Positions 43,916-57,746 of a DNA stretch of 64,000 bases are shown piece by piece. The stretch is from Sinohyriopsis cumingii (Eukaryota; Mollusca; Bivalvia; Unionida; Unionidae), in assembly GCA_028554795.2 (NCBI GenBank), contig CM068831.1, forward strand, positions 66,811,982-66,875,981. The letters are read 5' to 3'. The notes beneath the pieces were generated by a model. That model made no database searches, was not told where the DNA came from, and saw only the letters and a list, made by a program, of their open reading frames with translations. The translations under genes were made by a program, and so were the position numbers. Numbering within the stretch: position 1 is the first letter of the stretch; each line of letters starts with the position of its first letter.

Positions 43916-44652
43916 AATACAATAATTTATTAATCTGTAGCTCACCATATGCCTAGTGAGCATTGGTGTACAGGGAGGACTTTGCGATTGCATTGTTTGT
44001 ACAGGCGGATTGTTTAATCCGGAGTTGCAAATTATGCGGTGGGGTGTCGGCGGGTGACTTGATATTATTATGGTTTAAGGCGTTGATATGAGCAAAGTTT
44101 CATAAAAGGTGACCAGGAAACTGATTATGAATCTGAGGTAGTCACCACAATTTACAGATGAGCACAAAATTCTAGATATGTTTCATGTGATCGTTTATGT
44201 GTAATAACACTGAAGAAAACTCATTATCTTTGTCACTACAAAAATATCATGTTTCTTATGGCGTCATATGTTGATGTGCTTTATTCGCCTTTAGTTTTAT
44301 GTCTCGGATAACTATTACTACAAGAAACTAAGATAAAATATTTATATTATATGGGAAGTTGGCGAAAAGTAAGTATGTGTGGATGAATGTACAACGGTCC
44401 AACTACACATTAACACAAAACGGCCACATGGCGCTGATTGAAGAAAGTTCTAAAAATGTAAATAGAAAGATTTGAATTTGTTTTAAAGGATTAACATGTA
44501 AGCGATTTTTCAATGTGGTTTACGTATATCCAACAAAATATTTGTAAAGAGATAGGAAAGAAAAGAAACAACATTAAAGCCAACAAAAAAAAGAAAAGAA
44601 AAAAAGAAAAAAAAGAGGATAAACAAAATTTCAGTAATAGGTTAGGTAATAC
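43916..44652. other. No gene seen
   Basis: Intron sequence. An A-rich, AAAG-rich tract lies at 44560-44625. Confidence 0.5.
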
Positions 44653-44815
44653 CTTCAATAATAGAGACCATCACTGAAGTACTCGCTGTAACGCCATCTT
44701 TGGATATGATACAGGTGTAGTTCCCGACCTCGGACCTCGTTATGTCTCTAATTTCCAAAATGCCACCGCCAGATGCACTATTGCGAGCAGCAGCATGAGG
44801 GGGAAGCGTTGAGCC
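44653..44815 (-). CDS. Ig-domain exon, second half
   Basis: 163 nt, acceptor ATCATTCCAG, donor G/GTATTA, phase 0 in and phase 1 out. It encodes ITRSEVGNYTCIISKDGVTA, an Ig F-strand signature, ending VMVSIIE. Pairs with 46979-47109 upstream. Confidence 0.85.
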
Positions 44816-44949
44816 CTGGAATGATATTAACGATGGTGGCACAATTTGCATTAGACGTACCAGCTGCAGTATGTATGTGTGCATATGGTTTAGATTTGTA
44901 ACGTAGCTTTACGAAAATGTCCATTCATATCGCTACGATGTCTGCAGTG

Positions 44950-45197
44950 TGGCAGTTTATAGCAATATCTAGCACCCAGTCATCATGACGTAGACTTGTA
45001 GCATTATATCCTACCCAGTCTCACTATCCTGACACCAGGCCGAGGAGTCCTAATACTAACCTCTTAATGCTGAGCGCCAAGCGAGGCAGCTGCTGGTACA
45101 ATTGTACACGTCTTTGACATGACTCGATCGGGGTTCGAACTCGTGACTTTCCACATCCGTGGCGGATGTTCTGACCACTTATGCCACCGTAGGAGCA
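44950..45197 (-). mobile_element. tRNA-derived SINE (second family), reversed
   Basis: Read on the minus strand: GGTGGCATAAGTGGTCAGAA head, B-box GAGTTCGAACCCC, then AGCATTAAGAGGTTAGTATT and GTGTCAGGATAGTGAGACT, matching 43158-43410. Confidence 0.78.
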
Positions 45198-46978
45198 GTA
45201 GAACACCTATCACCCAATAGCTTCACGGAGAGCATCTGAGTGATACACTGGTTATACATACACACGTATGATTGTATGTTGGTGGTCCTAATTGTTTCCA
45301 AGGTATGTCTCGGGAGCAAAGTCCATATTACTCATGCCACGAGCTTGGGAACAGCTATTGAGGATTGAGGTGGGATTATAAGAAGGAAAAAGAGATGCAG
45401 TTAAAATAAAAGCATGTGGATGAATGAGTACAGTATGTCCCTGTATTGCTTTGAAATGCATTATAAATATCATTAGAACAAGGAGTAGTATTAGTAGTAT
45501 CAGTATTTATAGTTTACTGCATTTGCTTGGGAAAATATGAGTTTTTTTTCGGATTATTTCTTCGCTACCATTGGCTGTCAAGTATTCATCCGAGAAAACA
45601 AGTTCATATATTTTCCCATACAAATGCAGTAGCCCGTTTATTATATATTTGTTTTCTTATTTTACCTAAGGCTTAATAAAATAGACCACACTACAAGAAA
45701 CAAAGTAATTGAATTTATGTAGCATTCAAAAATAACTACACAACCGTACCTTCATCAATGCACAATAACAATATTAATGCCCACACTGTACCGCCCAGCG
45801 ACCTTTGAAATTGTTGTTTTGGTCTACTTAAAATTGAAATTAAGAGTCATATTGTGAATGAATGCGCATTGCAACAATGTATCCATATGATCTGGAACAG
45901 ATGGGTTTTGTTTAAAGTTCATCCAACTCAATTCTGCTTTTCTGATTATAATGGACTCTATCATTGAGTCAATTCAGTGCAATAAGGAGAATTCAAGCTT
46001 AGTACGCGAAATTCCAGTTTGGTTTCGGTGTGCATCAGTTTTGGGAGGACATGTCATTCGGATTTGCAGAGGTAAGAAAGTACATTTTGTGGAAATTCAA
46101 GATGCATAAATGTAAGTATTTTTATTACCTTCCTTATTGCCAGGTAAAGAAGACATATGTTTATGCCCTGTCACTTTCATCTCGCTGTCATTTTCATCCC
46201 TGCTATGACCTATATCATACATTGTATATCTGCTATCGGTAGCCTTACTTTGTCTCAAAATAATTACATTTAGCCATTTCTTTCTCGTCATCATGGCTTA
46301 TTGGCTCTGAGGCTCTTAGTTTCTTACCAAAACCTTCTGTTGCATTTTTCCCTCGAATCTAGTATTTTGCCAGACTTGAAAAATGGTATGTCTCTGATAG
46401 ATATGCAATAGCCTTTGGCCTGAATAAGCTTTACTATTCAATATTATTATAGACCCTAGAGAGCACTGGTCATAGTCTGAACCATATTGTCTGCGCAAAG
46501 AAATGAATATTTCTTATTAAGAAATGTTTTATTATAAGAACGGTATTTTTATTTACTGCGTCTCTCATCCGTGTGCATTTTTGAAAGTTTCATTTTTTGC
46601 TTAATGAACTCGTCCATATCGTTAACTTCAGGATCTATACTTTCAAATGGACGATTTAGTTCATCAACTAACAAATCTAATCAACCAAAACCGAAGTCGT
46701 CTACTACATGAGTGTGCATAATTTGTCCAAGAAGTATTTTATAATATCTCTACTATTGTTAGAGACAATTGTCTTTTACTTGCGTACAATATCAAGTAGT
46801 GCAGTCTCGTAAAATGCTGCAGTATATTCATAATGTAACGTTAACGGGACTAAAATGAACACATAATAATACAGTATTATTATTATTATTATTACTTTAT
46901 TCGTTGTTATCGATGCTGTGATTTGTGCTGTACCGCATATTGTGTTTGTTCTGTTTTGCAATTGTCTAAAATTCTCAC
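45198..46978. other. Intron sequence, no gene seen
   Basis: AT-rich with a short (ATT)n near 46875. Open frames here lack recognisable content. Confidence 0.5.
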
Positions 46979-47109
46979 CCCATTATATAGCCATGTGTAA
47001 TTGACAGTCATGGATGAATTGCCATAACAAGACAGGTATGCAGTACTCTGAAGTTCCAGTAACGTGCTTCCAAGTATTCGTGGAGGATCAAGGTGTGCAA
47101 CTTTTGGAG
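46979..47109 (-). CDS. Ig-domain exon, first half (most 5' recognised)
   Basis: 131 nt, acceptor TGTTTTTTTCCAG, donor G/GTGAG, phase 1 in and phase 0 out. It encodes LDPPRILGSTLLELQ, then TAYLSCYGNSS and YTWLYNG with the Ig B-strand Cys and C-strand Trp. Earlier exons (signal peptide, further domains) must lie at higher coordinates. The gene product is a multi-Ig, probably extracellular or cell-surface protein; the exact family is not recognised. Confidence 0.82.
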
Positions 47110-47378
47110 CTGGAAAAAAACAACATTACTTGTTGCTTCAATAGTGTCATGATTCTTTAAAAGAATCTTAAATTAAGGTCTACTATCATATAAGCCATTC
47201 CAAGCCCTATATACATACATGAAAATCACATTAATTCAAGTAAGCTATGTATTGATGTCATTTAGGCGATTCTGTCGCACAAAGTTATGTTAAAATAGAG
47301 ATTTTATTGTTAGAGTCTATAACTTCGACTTGTTTCTTAATACAATCAAATATAACCAACTGGAACAAATATTGCAGA

Positions 47379-47525
47379 ATGAAATAGGAGAAACTGAATA
47401 AAGATTAATCATTTAGAAATTAACATGGACAAACTATGAATCAGCAAGCTAATGAAATAGGAGAAATTGAATCAGGATTAATCATGGAGAAATTAACATG
47501 GACAAATTATGAATTAGGAAGCTAA
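47379..47525 (+). repeat. Tandem duplication, about 72 bp x 2
   Basis: GAAATAGGAGAAACTGAAT to AGCAAGCTAAT is repeated as GAAATAGGAGAAATTGAAT to AGGAAGCTAA. Confidence 0.85.
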
Positions 47526-50500
47526 ATCACGATTACACAACACTGAGCTGATAAGAGGGACACGTAAGGAAAAGATCGTATGTAATCATTTGGAAACTGT
47601 AAGGCTTAGTATATGTATCTCATTAAAATGTGAAGCTTCCTGGTCACAAAAAGCCTGAATTCTGTCAAATTTTCTATGCATTCTCTAAATTTGTCTTGAT
47701 ATAAAATTACTGTAGGAAATTTCGATTTAGTTTTGAGAAATATTATGTTAATATTATGCAATATTTTCAATATCTCCCCCCTACATGTCTATACAATTCT
47801 AAAATTGTTAATGCCTAAGATGCGTCCACTGTAATTATGCTCTATTCCAAAACTTGCAGCATAAATGCGTTCTTGCGATATAAAGTTCTAACATCAAAAA
47901 TCTTCTTCTCCCCACCGCCTTATTAGCTTTTATTATTTGCCAGCAATCAGTAACAACCATTGCAGTGATGCTTTGAAGTTAAATCCATATCTGACTGTAA
48001 ACAATTTGCTGCTCTAAACTTGAGAGAGAGAGAGAGAGAGAATAGAAGTAATAGTAGTAGCAAAAACTGAAGGTTACTACACAATATAAATTATGGCGCA
48101 AAACAATATCGTACTGAGTTCAAACGTTTCTACGGAGGTGTTACATGTTCATATAGGATGCAAGTATGTGCAAAGCTGGTTGTGTTACAAAATAACATAA
48201 GAGAATGCAAAAATGTTGACTTTTAATTTTGGCGCCCGAATAGGTATTATACTATGCTTTAGAAAAGACGTTGGTTTTCTTATTACATTAAACTATCAAC
48301 GTTGATAAACCCTTAAAGCAAGATGGCTAAATGAGTACGAGAAAAGGACACATTACGTGTTTGTTTTGAGTTAATACACAAATATTTGCTGGGCTAAATT
48401 TAAAGAAACAACTCAGATATCTCGTATATATTACAAGGTCAGTATACAAATAGTAAAAAAAAAACATATTTAACATTTGTTGAGAATATAGTTGGCTAGA
48501 AAGAAAGAAAGGATATTTCAGTGAATGAACAACTGGTTTTGAACCAACGTAAGGAATGGTTAAATCTAACGCAAATCTGAAATTGTTCACACATTTTAAG
48601 GGAACCGTGAAACACTGCATATTTCTGGCAAAGCTTCTTTTGTAGAAAAAGTTCCTTCTGGCTTGTAAATGGCATCTGAAGGTAACTAATCAGGAATAAA
48701 ATAACCCATGCATGTGTAATACTGTTTTAAATAATGTGCCAATAGTACAACTCCATCGCAGATGACAGACAAAGAACAAAATAGAAAACAAATTTACTAT
48801 GATCCTGAAAAAGAGCTTCCATCACAAATAATTTATTATTGAAACAAATTAAGATAGGCATAAAGAAAAAAAATACAGTTATTTGAAAGAATGGATAATC
48901 TAATAAACTACATGCAAGAAAGTGAGAAATATTCCTTCAGGAAATGATTATGCTAGACACGTTAACAACCATTTGCAAGCATATAATCTGGACATTCAAG
49001 CAAATAAAAAAACATTGTAATCCATAAAAAATACATATTGGCAGTGTTCGTTTTTTTTTTCTTCAAAAATGCTTGGGGTAAGAAAGAATAACCAAAAAGA
49101 AAAATGACACAGATGTTGTTTTCAAAGAAACAGTTTCAGGGCAAAAATCTGCTAAAATGGTTTGATGAGGATAGTTTAGAATTGGAATGTTAAATATTTG
49201 TCGGGAAAGGAAACATGTAATATTTTTCAACTTATTCAGACGAAAGGCGTCAGTAGTAAGAAAGTCTGACATAGCCTTATAGACAATATATGTGGAAGAA
49301 TTTTATTCACACTTAAACCAGAAAATTGCACAAAGTTCATTGAAGGATACAATAACATTCCTTTTTTTTAATAAAAATGATTATTGTTGACGGATGCTTG
49401 ACAGAAGACAAAACGAACGTATGGATCAATCTTTTCAGTTCCTTGTAAAGAGATACAAGTTCTCTCCAGTCTGGAGCAATATAATGGTACGTCAAGAACT
49501 ATTGTCTATTTTCTTGGCGATTTGAACTGTTTGACAAAGAGGTTTTACGTCATAATATGTCTTGCTTTTGTTTTGTTTTTCTTAGTTTATATTTCTCCAA
49601 ATAATATTATATTCTTGTACAAGTTGAGAACTTTGCAGTGATTTTCATGCATAAACTTAATAGAGTGCGTGGTCTATTAATTATATTGAATGGTCCAGAC
49701 AAAGTGTCATACCCATACAAAACATGGTCATACACAAGATAAATGATTTCGATCAAATATAAATACCGGACTTTTGTAGACGTAGAAATGAGTTTCTTGT
49801 TCAATCTGGGCTAATTTTGTTTAATAATCTTTAATCTTTTTTTGCTGGTACAGTTTTCTCAATTTCTCTATTACTAGAGGAAGGGCAGCGGCAGATAACT
49901 TACGAAATAATTCTGGCATATGTAAAACACAAACGTCTCCGTTTTCACAGCACCCAGCGAAAAAGGTTCCGTATCCGGACCAGAAGGTAGGTCGAGATGG
50001 AGATTGTTGTATTTAGGTTAAGAAGCTAATATTTATGTCAAGAATGCGCTGTGTCTACAAAAATATGAAATACGATAAGAAAATCAGTGAAGCATTTTCT
50101 ATTTATAGTTGTATTCTATTTTCTTTTATGTCGATTGTGTCTGGTAATGTCTAACTCGGGGAGAAACTTTAAGTAAAATAACATCATTTATTTATAGAAG
50201 TGGCCTTCTGGTTTATGTATGATTTTTTTATGTAGTAGATAGTTGTATATGAAATAGATCGACCAGTAAAAAGTTTCGGTCTGTACATCCTGTACATGTT
50301 AAAGCAAACAAATCAAAGTATCGAAATTGCTGTTATTTTAGCATTACTATTACAAAGAAAACTTAAACATTATAAGACCAATCTGAATATGAAGGCGATT
50401 AGCAGCCATTAATTACAAACCTTTAAACATCATACATAATAACACAGAGTTGTTTACAAGCATCAAAAGAGAAATCCCAAAATGTCTAAGGAACGATGCA

Positions 50501-53500
50501 GATTTTTAACTATATTATAATAAGATTCAAACAGTGAGCATCAATCACGATAGCAAGATAGATAAAACTGTACTCTAGGGGAAAAGAATGTGAATGAATA
50601 TAAACATTTTTCTTAGCGTAAATTTACGGTACAACTTGTGTTCACAACTTTCAATGTTACGATGCATTGATTCCACGAAAATAAAATTTATAGAAAACAA
50701 AATTTGATTTAAAACAGCACATGGTGAAGTAGCTGTTTAGGACTGAAATATAGAAATATCCAAATTATGCATATATCCGAAATTCTTTGTGCGTTTAAAA
50801 GTATTGAAAAAGTATTCCTGATTACTGTTTTAGAGACTGGTCATATGGACGTGCTGGTAAAGGCTAAACACAATTTATCAAGCATAAAGTTTTCTCTGAA
50901 ATGGGGTAACAAATTACACAGGACAAAGGGAAAAAATAATAACTCCACATTACACAATCAAACTTGAAACACATTTCCAGTTAGAAGAGTTTATGAAAGT
51001 CAAGTGCAACACTAGTGGAATGCAGACAGTTTTTTTAACGCAAAATTAATAGGAATAAATATTGGATACATATGCATTTTAACAGTGATACCTTACCGTT
51101 TAATTTGTGAAAAGAGTTTTACTAAATAAGAAAAATGGATTTGTTGGAAAAGGGAAATGTCGAGAACATTTCAGTTTGCTCAAATGAGAAGCATTTTTTA
51201 TGGAAAGTATTACTTAATGGCATAAATCTTCCTAAATCTGACTTTCCAACTTTGAATGTTTCATTCAAGATACCACAAACGTACTGAAATTTCACACATT
51301 AAAACTGAGTATCTGATGCCTCTTTTTCATTATTTCAACCCTGCATAACAATCTCAACACCCAAATTATGCGAATTTTGTTCAACTCTTTTGTATATGGG
51401 TATTCATTCCTTGTAGACAGTATAATGGGTTGTTTTGGCCTACATTATCTGGCTGCCTGGCTTCATCCAAACTGCAGAAATGTGGGTATCTTGACCTCCT
51501 TGTTGAAAGAGTATGACCAATACAATGCCAGACATGGATTGCTCATCCACCATTTTTTCAAATTCAGGTTTGTAAAAAGATACCCCTTTAGAGTTAATTT
51601 AGTGCCAATAGTTAAAAAAGTAATGGAAATTCGAGCCCAGACACAATTAGACAAACTTATTGTACTTGTCATGATCCAGCGATTGCCTTTGACACAGGTG
51701 TGTTAGTGTCACTTTCACACGTTGTCCGGGGAACGAGTATTGTTCAGATATCACAATAAATCATACGTAGATGTCTTAATTTTAAATGATATCCAATTTT
51801 AATTTTGTAATACAACTAAACCCACCTCAAGCATTTTGACGTTATTATTTTTCAGTTATTTCTGGTAATTTGTTGTGGTGTTTAAGAACAAATAACCCAT
51901 CTACGTCAAAAAAATTCATTTCATGCATGTTTATAAATCTGTTTTATTCCTTTGCAAAACAACGATTCGTTTTTAAGGCCAATAGCTCCAGGGTATTAAA
52001 ATATAAATAATCACATTAATAGCCATGTATCTCCCTGTCTGAGTTCTTGTATAAAGGTTGGTTTAGCGTTTTAGTTACATATTCGCTTTCTACTCCTTAT
52101 TCTTATTATTTAGTATGTGCGTGAATGTGTGTGTAACTATTTAGTATTTATTACATTCACAAGTATATCAATATGGAATGTAACTTCATCGCATTTGTAT
52201 GTAGTTTTTCATTGTTAAATTTAATTACAATTCATTGCAAAATACCCACATCGCTGTCTATAGAAGATCACTGTATCACAACATTTATTAAATACATTTG
52301 ACAACCTAATTTTGTGCTCAGGAACTTCTGACCTTTAAAAAAGTTTCACTTCGTGCAGTTGCCCTGTCAATCAGCTGTTATGCTTTAAGTTTCACATGAG
52401 ACCAGTGTCACATCTGAGTTTTCTGATTCAAAGGTTCCTTCATGAGCTCACATGGCATCTTTTATTTCTGTCTCCGTTTGCTTATTTACACGAATGAATA
52501 ATGAGACTCATGCATGAATCCCGTACGAAAATGAAAACCGCAAATTGTTAATTTGAGAACGATTTTGTCACGGAATATTATACTATTGCTCAGAGTATTT
52601 TGAATTGGAACAAATAACGATTAAAAGAGAGTGATCAACATTGAACAGTGTGATTAACAGAGAATGATTAGCAGCTAATGATTAACAGTGACGAACAGTG
52701 ATTAACATAATGATTAGCAAAGAACGATTAACATAAAATGACGAACAGAGAATGATTTGCAGAGAACGATAAACACAGAATGATTAACTGAGAATAAAAT
52801 TTACATTCGTGTCTGCAACTACCAACTATACTACATTAAAATCTTACCACAGACCCAATTGATAAAGTTATTATTATCTGGTGGAAAATTCACAACAAAA
52901 TATTGATTTAAAACTCAGCTCATAGCAATGAATTTTTCACTTAAAGTGCGACAGAAATCAAACGATAGTATGGCAAAGAACCTTAAAGGGAATATACAAC
53001 ATGTAAACAAATTTCCTTGCAGACGATATTGTAATGCTTGTGCACCAGCCTGACATGTTTGCCAGTCAACAATTGGGATTTAATGGAAAAACGCAGCAAA
53101 TATCCGTGTTTTAGTAATTCCCTTAAATTTATTTTTTAATATTCTCTTACTTCCTAAACGAGTTGTCGAGCTACCTCGTATAATAACTCCTTCAGTTAGG
53201 TATAAAAGCAGATAACACTGTGTTCTAACTATAATATATGTCTGAAAGTTCTTCTAAATAGTAAGACAGAGTTACACATGTATCGAGGAAAGAAAGAAAG
53301 CGAGCTCCAATGCTGTTTAATTATACCAAATACTACCTTTCTGCCGTATGAAGAACACACACACAAACACGCACAGATCAGTGCCACTTATCGTAGACTT
53401 GCCATGTGGTGGGAATATTATAACTTGCAATTGACCGACAAGATGGCAGTTTAGCGAAATAAAGGACCAGAAATTGTACTGTTTTTAAACGTAAATTTTT

Positions 53501-53717
53501 TTATAGATAAAGAATAAAACCAACTTACAAAATATTTGGATAAAATTATACAGCACTTCCTTTCTTTCACATACATGCAAAATTAATTTTATTACTCACA
53601 CTGTCGTGTGCACAGGTGATCACGTGATGACAATCGACAATATTTTTCATGGCCTTACAGCTGAAACACCGAAGCCCGCTAGTTAAATCTAAAAGTGATG
53701 ATATTGAAAGAGATGTA

Positions 53718-53722
<5 letters not shown>
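47526..53722. other. Long AT-rich stretch without recognised genes
   Basis: Holds a (GA)n at about 48021-48042, a G/A-type degenerate repeat at 52630-52797 and scattered short open frames. A 65-codon open frame on the minus strand at 49821-50017 (GCCENGDVCVLHMPELFR) is the most gene-like piece but is unassigned. Could include distant exons of the Ig gene that I cannot identify. Confidence 0.45.
52630..52797 (+). repeat. Degenerate short repeat based on GATTAACAGAGAAT
   Basis: About ten units of 14-20 bp with variants GATTAGCA, GACGAACA and GATTTGCA. Confidence 0.7.

Positions 53723-53799
<77 letters not shown>
53723..53799. repeat. (TA)n microsatellite
   Basis: About 38 TA units, ending about 400 bp before the first P2 gene. 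Confidence 0.95.
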
Positions 53800-53800
<1 letters not shown>

Positions 53801-54206
53801 CTGTCAACGAAAAATGCAAAACTAGTGTTTTAGAAGCCTAAGAGCTTCGACCTCAACGAGTCCTTTGCAAAGACAAACACAAAACAGACAAAAATAAAAA
53901 CAAAAGCGTTGAAATTGCAAACATTTACATAACTAATTCAACTGGAATCAAATCTTGAAAGTTCTTTTTACGATCAGTAAGCTTTAGATTTATTGATTTT
54001 GGTGTGAATCTATATCGACCTACAATTGGATAGATGATCCAGATCTCCAACTATTTTATTTAATGTAAATTGGTGGAACCGTAAATTATATCTCCGATAT
54101 TTGATTGTTTTTATAGTAATTATTGGCGAGTAAATGACTATTTAGAGAGGAAGAGAGAGAGAGAGAGAGTGAGTGATTAATTAAAAAAAATTATTGTTAT
54201 AATAAA

Positions 54207-55301
54207 ATGGTACATCCGGAATCTTATACTGCAAGAATAGCTCGAGAACGATGAGATGCAATTAAGAAATTTCTTTCTGATAGAGATTCATTTAGAAAAA
54301 CCTACAAGCGCAGCAGGAATCACAAGTTGAGTACGAAGAAGACACTAAAAAACTATTTAAACCCGCTGAAAAAACTATATGGGGATATATTAAGGAGGAG
54401 GAGGAAGAGAGGAAAAAGGGTATTTTCCAGTATTAAAACAAACCCCAGCACAAACTAAAAAAATAGCAAGAAGAACCAAACAAACAAAAAATATTTTAAA
54501 AGATCTTCCAACTGATATAGCTTCAGCTCAACCTCCACCTGTCGGTGAAGAAATACTTAAAGGTATTGGAAAACTTCATACTGAAGTCGCCGACATGAAA
54601 AAAGAAGTTGCACCTAAACCTAAAACAGGAAGAGGAAATGTTAAATTGATTGCAAAATTTAACGAAGGGTTTATCAAAGATATCGGAAATACTAAAGAAG
54701 AAGAATTACCCGAAGAAATATTATCTGGTATACTTAATAAATCTAGTATTTTAGAACCCAGTTATGAAAAAAACAATGATAAATGTATTAAATGGGTATA
54801 TCGTATATATTACAACATAAAACAAGTAAAAATAATGATTATAGATACGATGCACTTGTTAAAGAAATGAAAAGACTTGATAGAGAGAGACTGGAACAAA
54901 TAGAACAACAGCAGGAACCTTCATATCAATTTCGTCCACCGCAGCAAAAACCTTCACCCCTGCAGCGAGCAAACACCCGACGACTTACTATATTGAGTGA
55001 ACCAATTGAGGAGTTTAAAAGAGAAAGAGAACAGATGTTGGCAGGAAAGGATGATGATGATCCTCCGAGCGCTGTAGGAAGTGGTTTCCTGACTACATCA
55101 GGAGAAAATAATTCTGTTTGTCCTGATAATATTCTCAATGATGTGTCACGGTTTGAAGTTCGCATAGGGGGAAAACGTGCCGGAAGTAATTCACCAGAAA
55201 TAATTAATGAAGCAGCTGATATTTGTCAGCGATTATTTCAAGGTGCTATCATGGATATTGGTGCTTACCGAGAACTTATCGATGAACTCGTTGATGATTA
55301 G
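54207..55301 (+). pseudogene. P2 scaffold-like protein relic
   Basis: The start MVHPESYTARIARER parallels P1's MVGESLTTRLARER; a TGA follows immediately. Several frame changes occur to 54792. The last frame to 55301 keeps FEVRIGGKRAGSNSPEIINE and LIDELVDD, close to the P1 tail. This conservation in an otherwise decayed gene shows the tail is the constrained part of the family. Confidence 0.8.
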
Positions 55302-55339
55302 TTATTACCATGATTAGATAAATGGCAATTAAAATAAAA

Positions 55340-56269
55340 ATGATCATGTACAATAGACATTATAGACCCGTACAGGTCAGAGAGATAAACTCACGATTAC
55401 AGAGCAACTTACGGAGATGGACTTGGTGATGTTGTTCAAGGGTTATTTAGAAGATTAGCTCGAAAAGTAGCACCTGTTGCAAAACAATTATCTATGAAAG
55501 CTATTGATGTCTTTCGTGAAAAAGCTCCTGGTGCAGTTGTCGATGTTGCTGGTAAGGCGTTCTCGGCGATCAAAGATAGACTAGCACGATTAATGCGACG
55601 AAAATCACAACCAGTAAAATTACCAAGTAATGAAATTATGCACGCATACGTCAGTAAAATAACAAATCAAACCAAAAAAAAAATTAAAAAAAATAGCAGC
55701 CCCGATGGATCAAGAATCTGATGAAATACAAAGAAATATTACTGCAGAGTGCATTTCTTGCAATGAACCATTCACTCTCAAGCACTTGATGATAGAGTGC
55801 TATGATCTGCAACCTACGCGCGATCGTTATTACATTATGCATGACATGAAAGAACTTTTTGATACTATAAACATCACTCGTATTATAGAGTTCCTGAAAG
55901 CCGTAAATATTTACTCAAAACTCTGACTTTTATGCTATCACCTTGTGCAGTTTTATGCAATATATGTGCCGTCCCATTTTAATACCTTTTCATCCTTTTT
56001 CATTAACATAGAACATTTACATCTCCCGTTGATCGGGAAGCTTTATTTTTGGCACCGTTACCATCTTACCGTTTTTAATTTCAACGTATTCTTCTTTTAT
56101 ATCGCTGGTCGATATAGGACCTTTATAATTTTTAAAAAATATACAAATTACATTTTGTTTGGCGCTAAATAGCCTAACAGTGCTGATGCGCCGTTAAAAA
56201 GTCAATCAATCAATCAATCAATCAACTGCAAATTTGATAGCAGGAAGTTGACTTCGTGTTCGTCGATAA
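55340..56269 (+). pseudogene. P2 pVI-like relic, split by a LINE fragment
   Basis: It starts at MIMYNRHYRPVQ and shifts frame before YGDGLGDVVQGLF. It runs through amphipathic helices to 55746, where LINE D is inserted. It resumes at 56231 with LIAGS, a TGA replacing the Gly codon of P1, and ends at a TAA at 56267-56269. The split is exactly bounded by the duplicated ACTGCA. Confidence 0.8.
55741..56230 (+). mobile_element. 5'-truncated LINE 3' fragment (copy D) with target duplication
   Basis: 55747-56224 is the last ~480 bp of the A/B/C LINE family: coding end with CISCNEPFTLKHLMIECYDL and INITRIIEFLKAVNIYSKL, 3' untranslated region and a CAAT tail. ACTGCA lies at 55741-55746 and 56225-56230 as the target duplication. 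It inserted after P2 arrived. Confidence 0.9.
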
Positions 56270-56298
56270 TTGATTTAAATCGACGATATATAATAAAA

Positions 56299-57710
56299 TG
56301 TTTAAACTTGTATCCGACTCAGCATTTACAATGGGTGAACCGGTCCTCAAAGATGAATCGGTACGTAATTATCAATTGTATTCCTATGATGCAAGAGAAA
56401 CAAATTAACAAGGGCGTATCGAACTTCAAGTTCAGGATAGAAGTAGATATTTCTTACCCTCTGAGGCATTTATTGAAGTAGAAGGTGAACTTGTAAAGGT
56501 GAATGGTACTGCATACGATATCAATGCACGAGTTGGTTTTGTCAACAACGGGATCATGGCGTTATTTGTTAGCGCCACATACATGATTGATGGAAGAAAT
56601 ATCGAATCGATTCAGAAGGATGTCGATGTTGCTACAACAATAATTGGTCTAGCAAGATATTCTGATGATTATACAAGATCAGCTGGTCCATCAATGATGT
56701 TTGCTAAAGATATTACCAACCACGCTGATCATATTCAATGTATTAAAGTACAAACACCACGAGGTACTGCATCTGATCCACAACCAGTTGAACCTGAATA
56801 CGAAGATAGACCAGGTGCTGCTTTTGATAATATAAAAGGTATTAATAGAAATTTCAACTTAGGATTTGCAACACGCCGAACAATGTTGTTAAAAGATATA
56901 AATTTTTCGTGTACGATTCCGCTGTCTCACATCTTCGGATTGGAAAAGTCACCTTTGGAGTTAGACACACAGTTGTACTTGTAAGAAAAAGTGATGATAA
57001 TGATGCGATCTGGCGAGGGAATGGTGTTGCTGATGCTGGTAGAGTAAATATAACAAAAATGCCGGTATTAACTCCATCGGTCACAGAAGAACAGAAATTA
57101 TTGTCTTTTATGGATCAAGGCGGTAAAGCATTACTATCATGGTTAACAGTAACCACAGATGCTGTTCAAAGTACCATTAAAGGTATATTTACATGGCATA
57201 TAGCATCACAGCAAGGTGTTTCTGTGCCACAACATATTTTTATTGCGCTGCAAAATGATAATCCGTTAAATAGTCAGAAACGTTATCATATGATATTTGA
57301 CAATTTCGGTGTTAGCGAGGTTTCGTTGAGGATAAACGGACATCAAGAACCATCCGAAGATATATCGTTAAATTATACCATAAATCATGTGGCACGCGCA
57401 TATCATCGTTTGATGACATTTATGGGACGTGATCTAAACACAGACACAGGGCTGCAAATATTAGTTAGATTTTACAAAACAATATCCAATTTATTACTTT
57501 TCGCTGGAGCATCTTGATTTATCCAAACAATCTGTCGTTGATATACACTTCCGAGCTCCTGTTAATACCCCGCCAGAACTCGCGGCTGGTCCACTAGTTG
57601 TTTATGGTCCTTACAGAGCAATCGCGGTTATACTCAGTGACAAAACCATGTTACTTGAAGGTGGTAGCGGTCGAATGAGAATCTTTCATGCGCCAGTGGA
57701 AAATCTATAA
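56299..57710 (+). pseudogene. P2 major capsid protein candidate relic
   Basis: Colinear with P1's 470-residue protein over its full length. Breaks: an in-frame TAA at 56406-56408, a frame change near 56940 after SHIFG, and another near 57460 before the PIYYFSLEHLDL block. The gene ends with MRIFHAPVENL at 57710. A 20-residue stretch VDVATTIIGLARYSDDYTRS is the same as in P1. Confidence 0.88.
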
Positions 57711-57746
57711 ACATTATTTGGAGCGTGGCAAGTATTTATCATAAAA

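Noticed and set aside
51368..51706. 112-codon plus-strand open frame
   Set aside because: No recognisable motif, and competing open frames exist on the other strand. Treated as chance.
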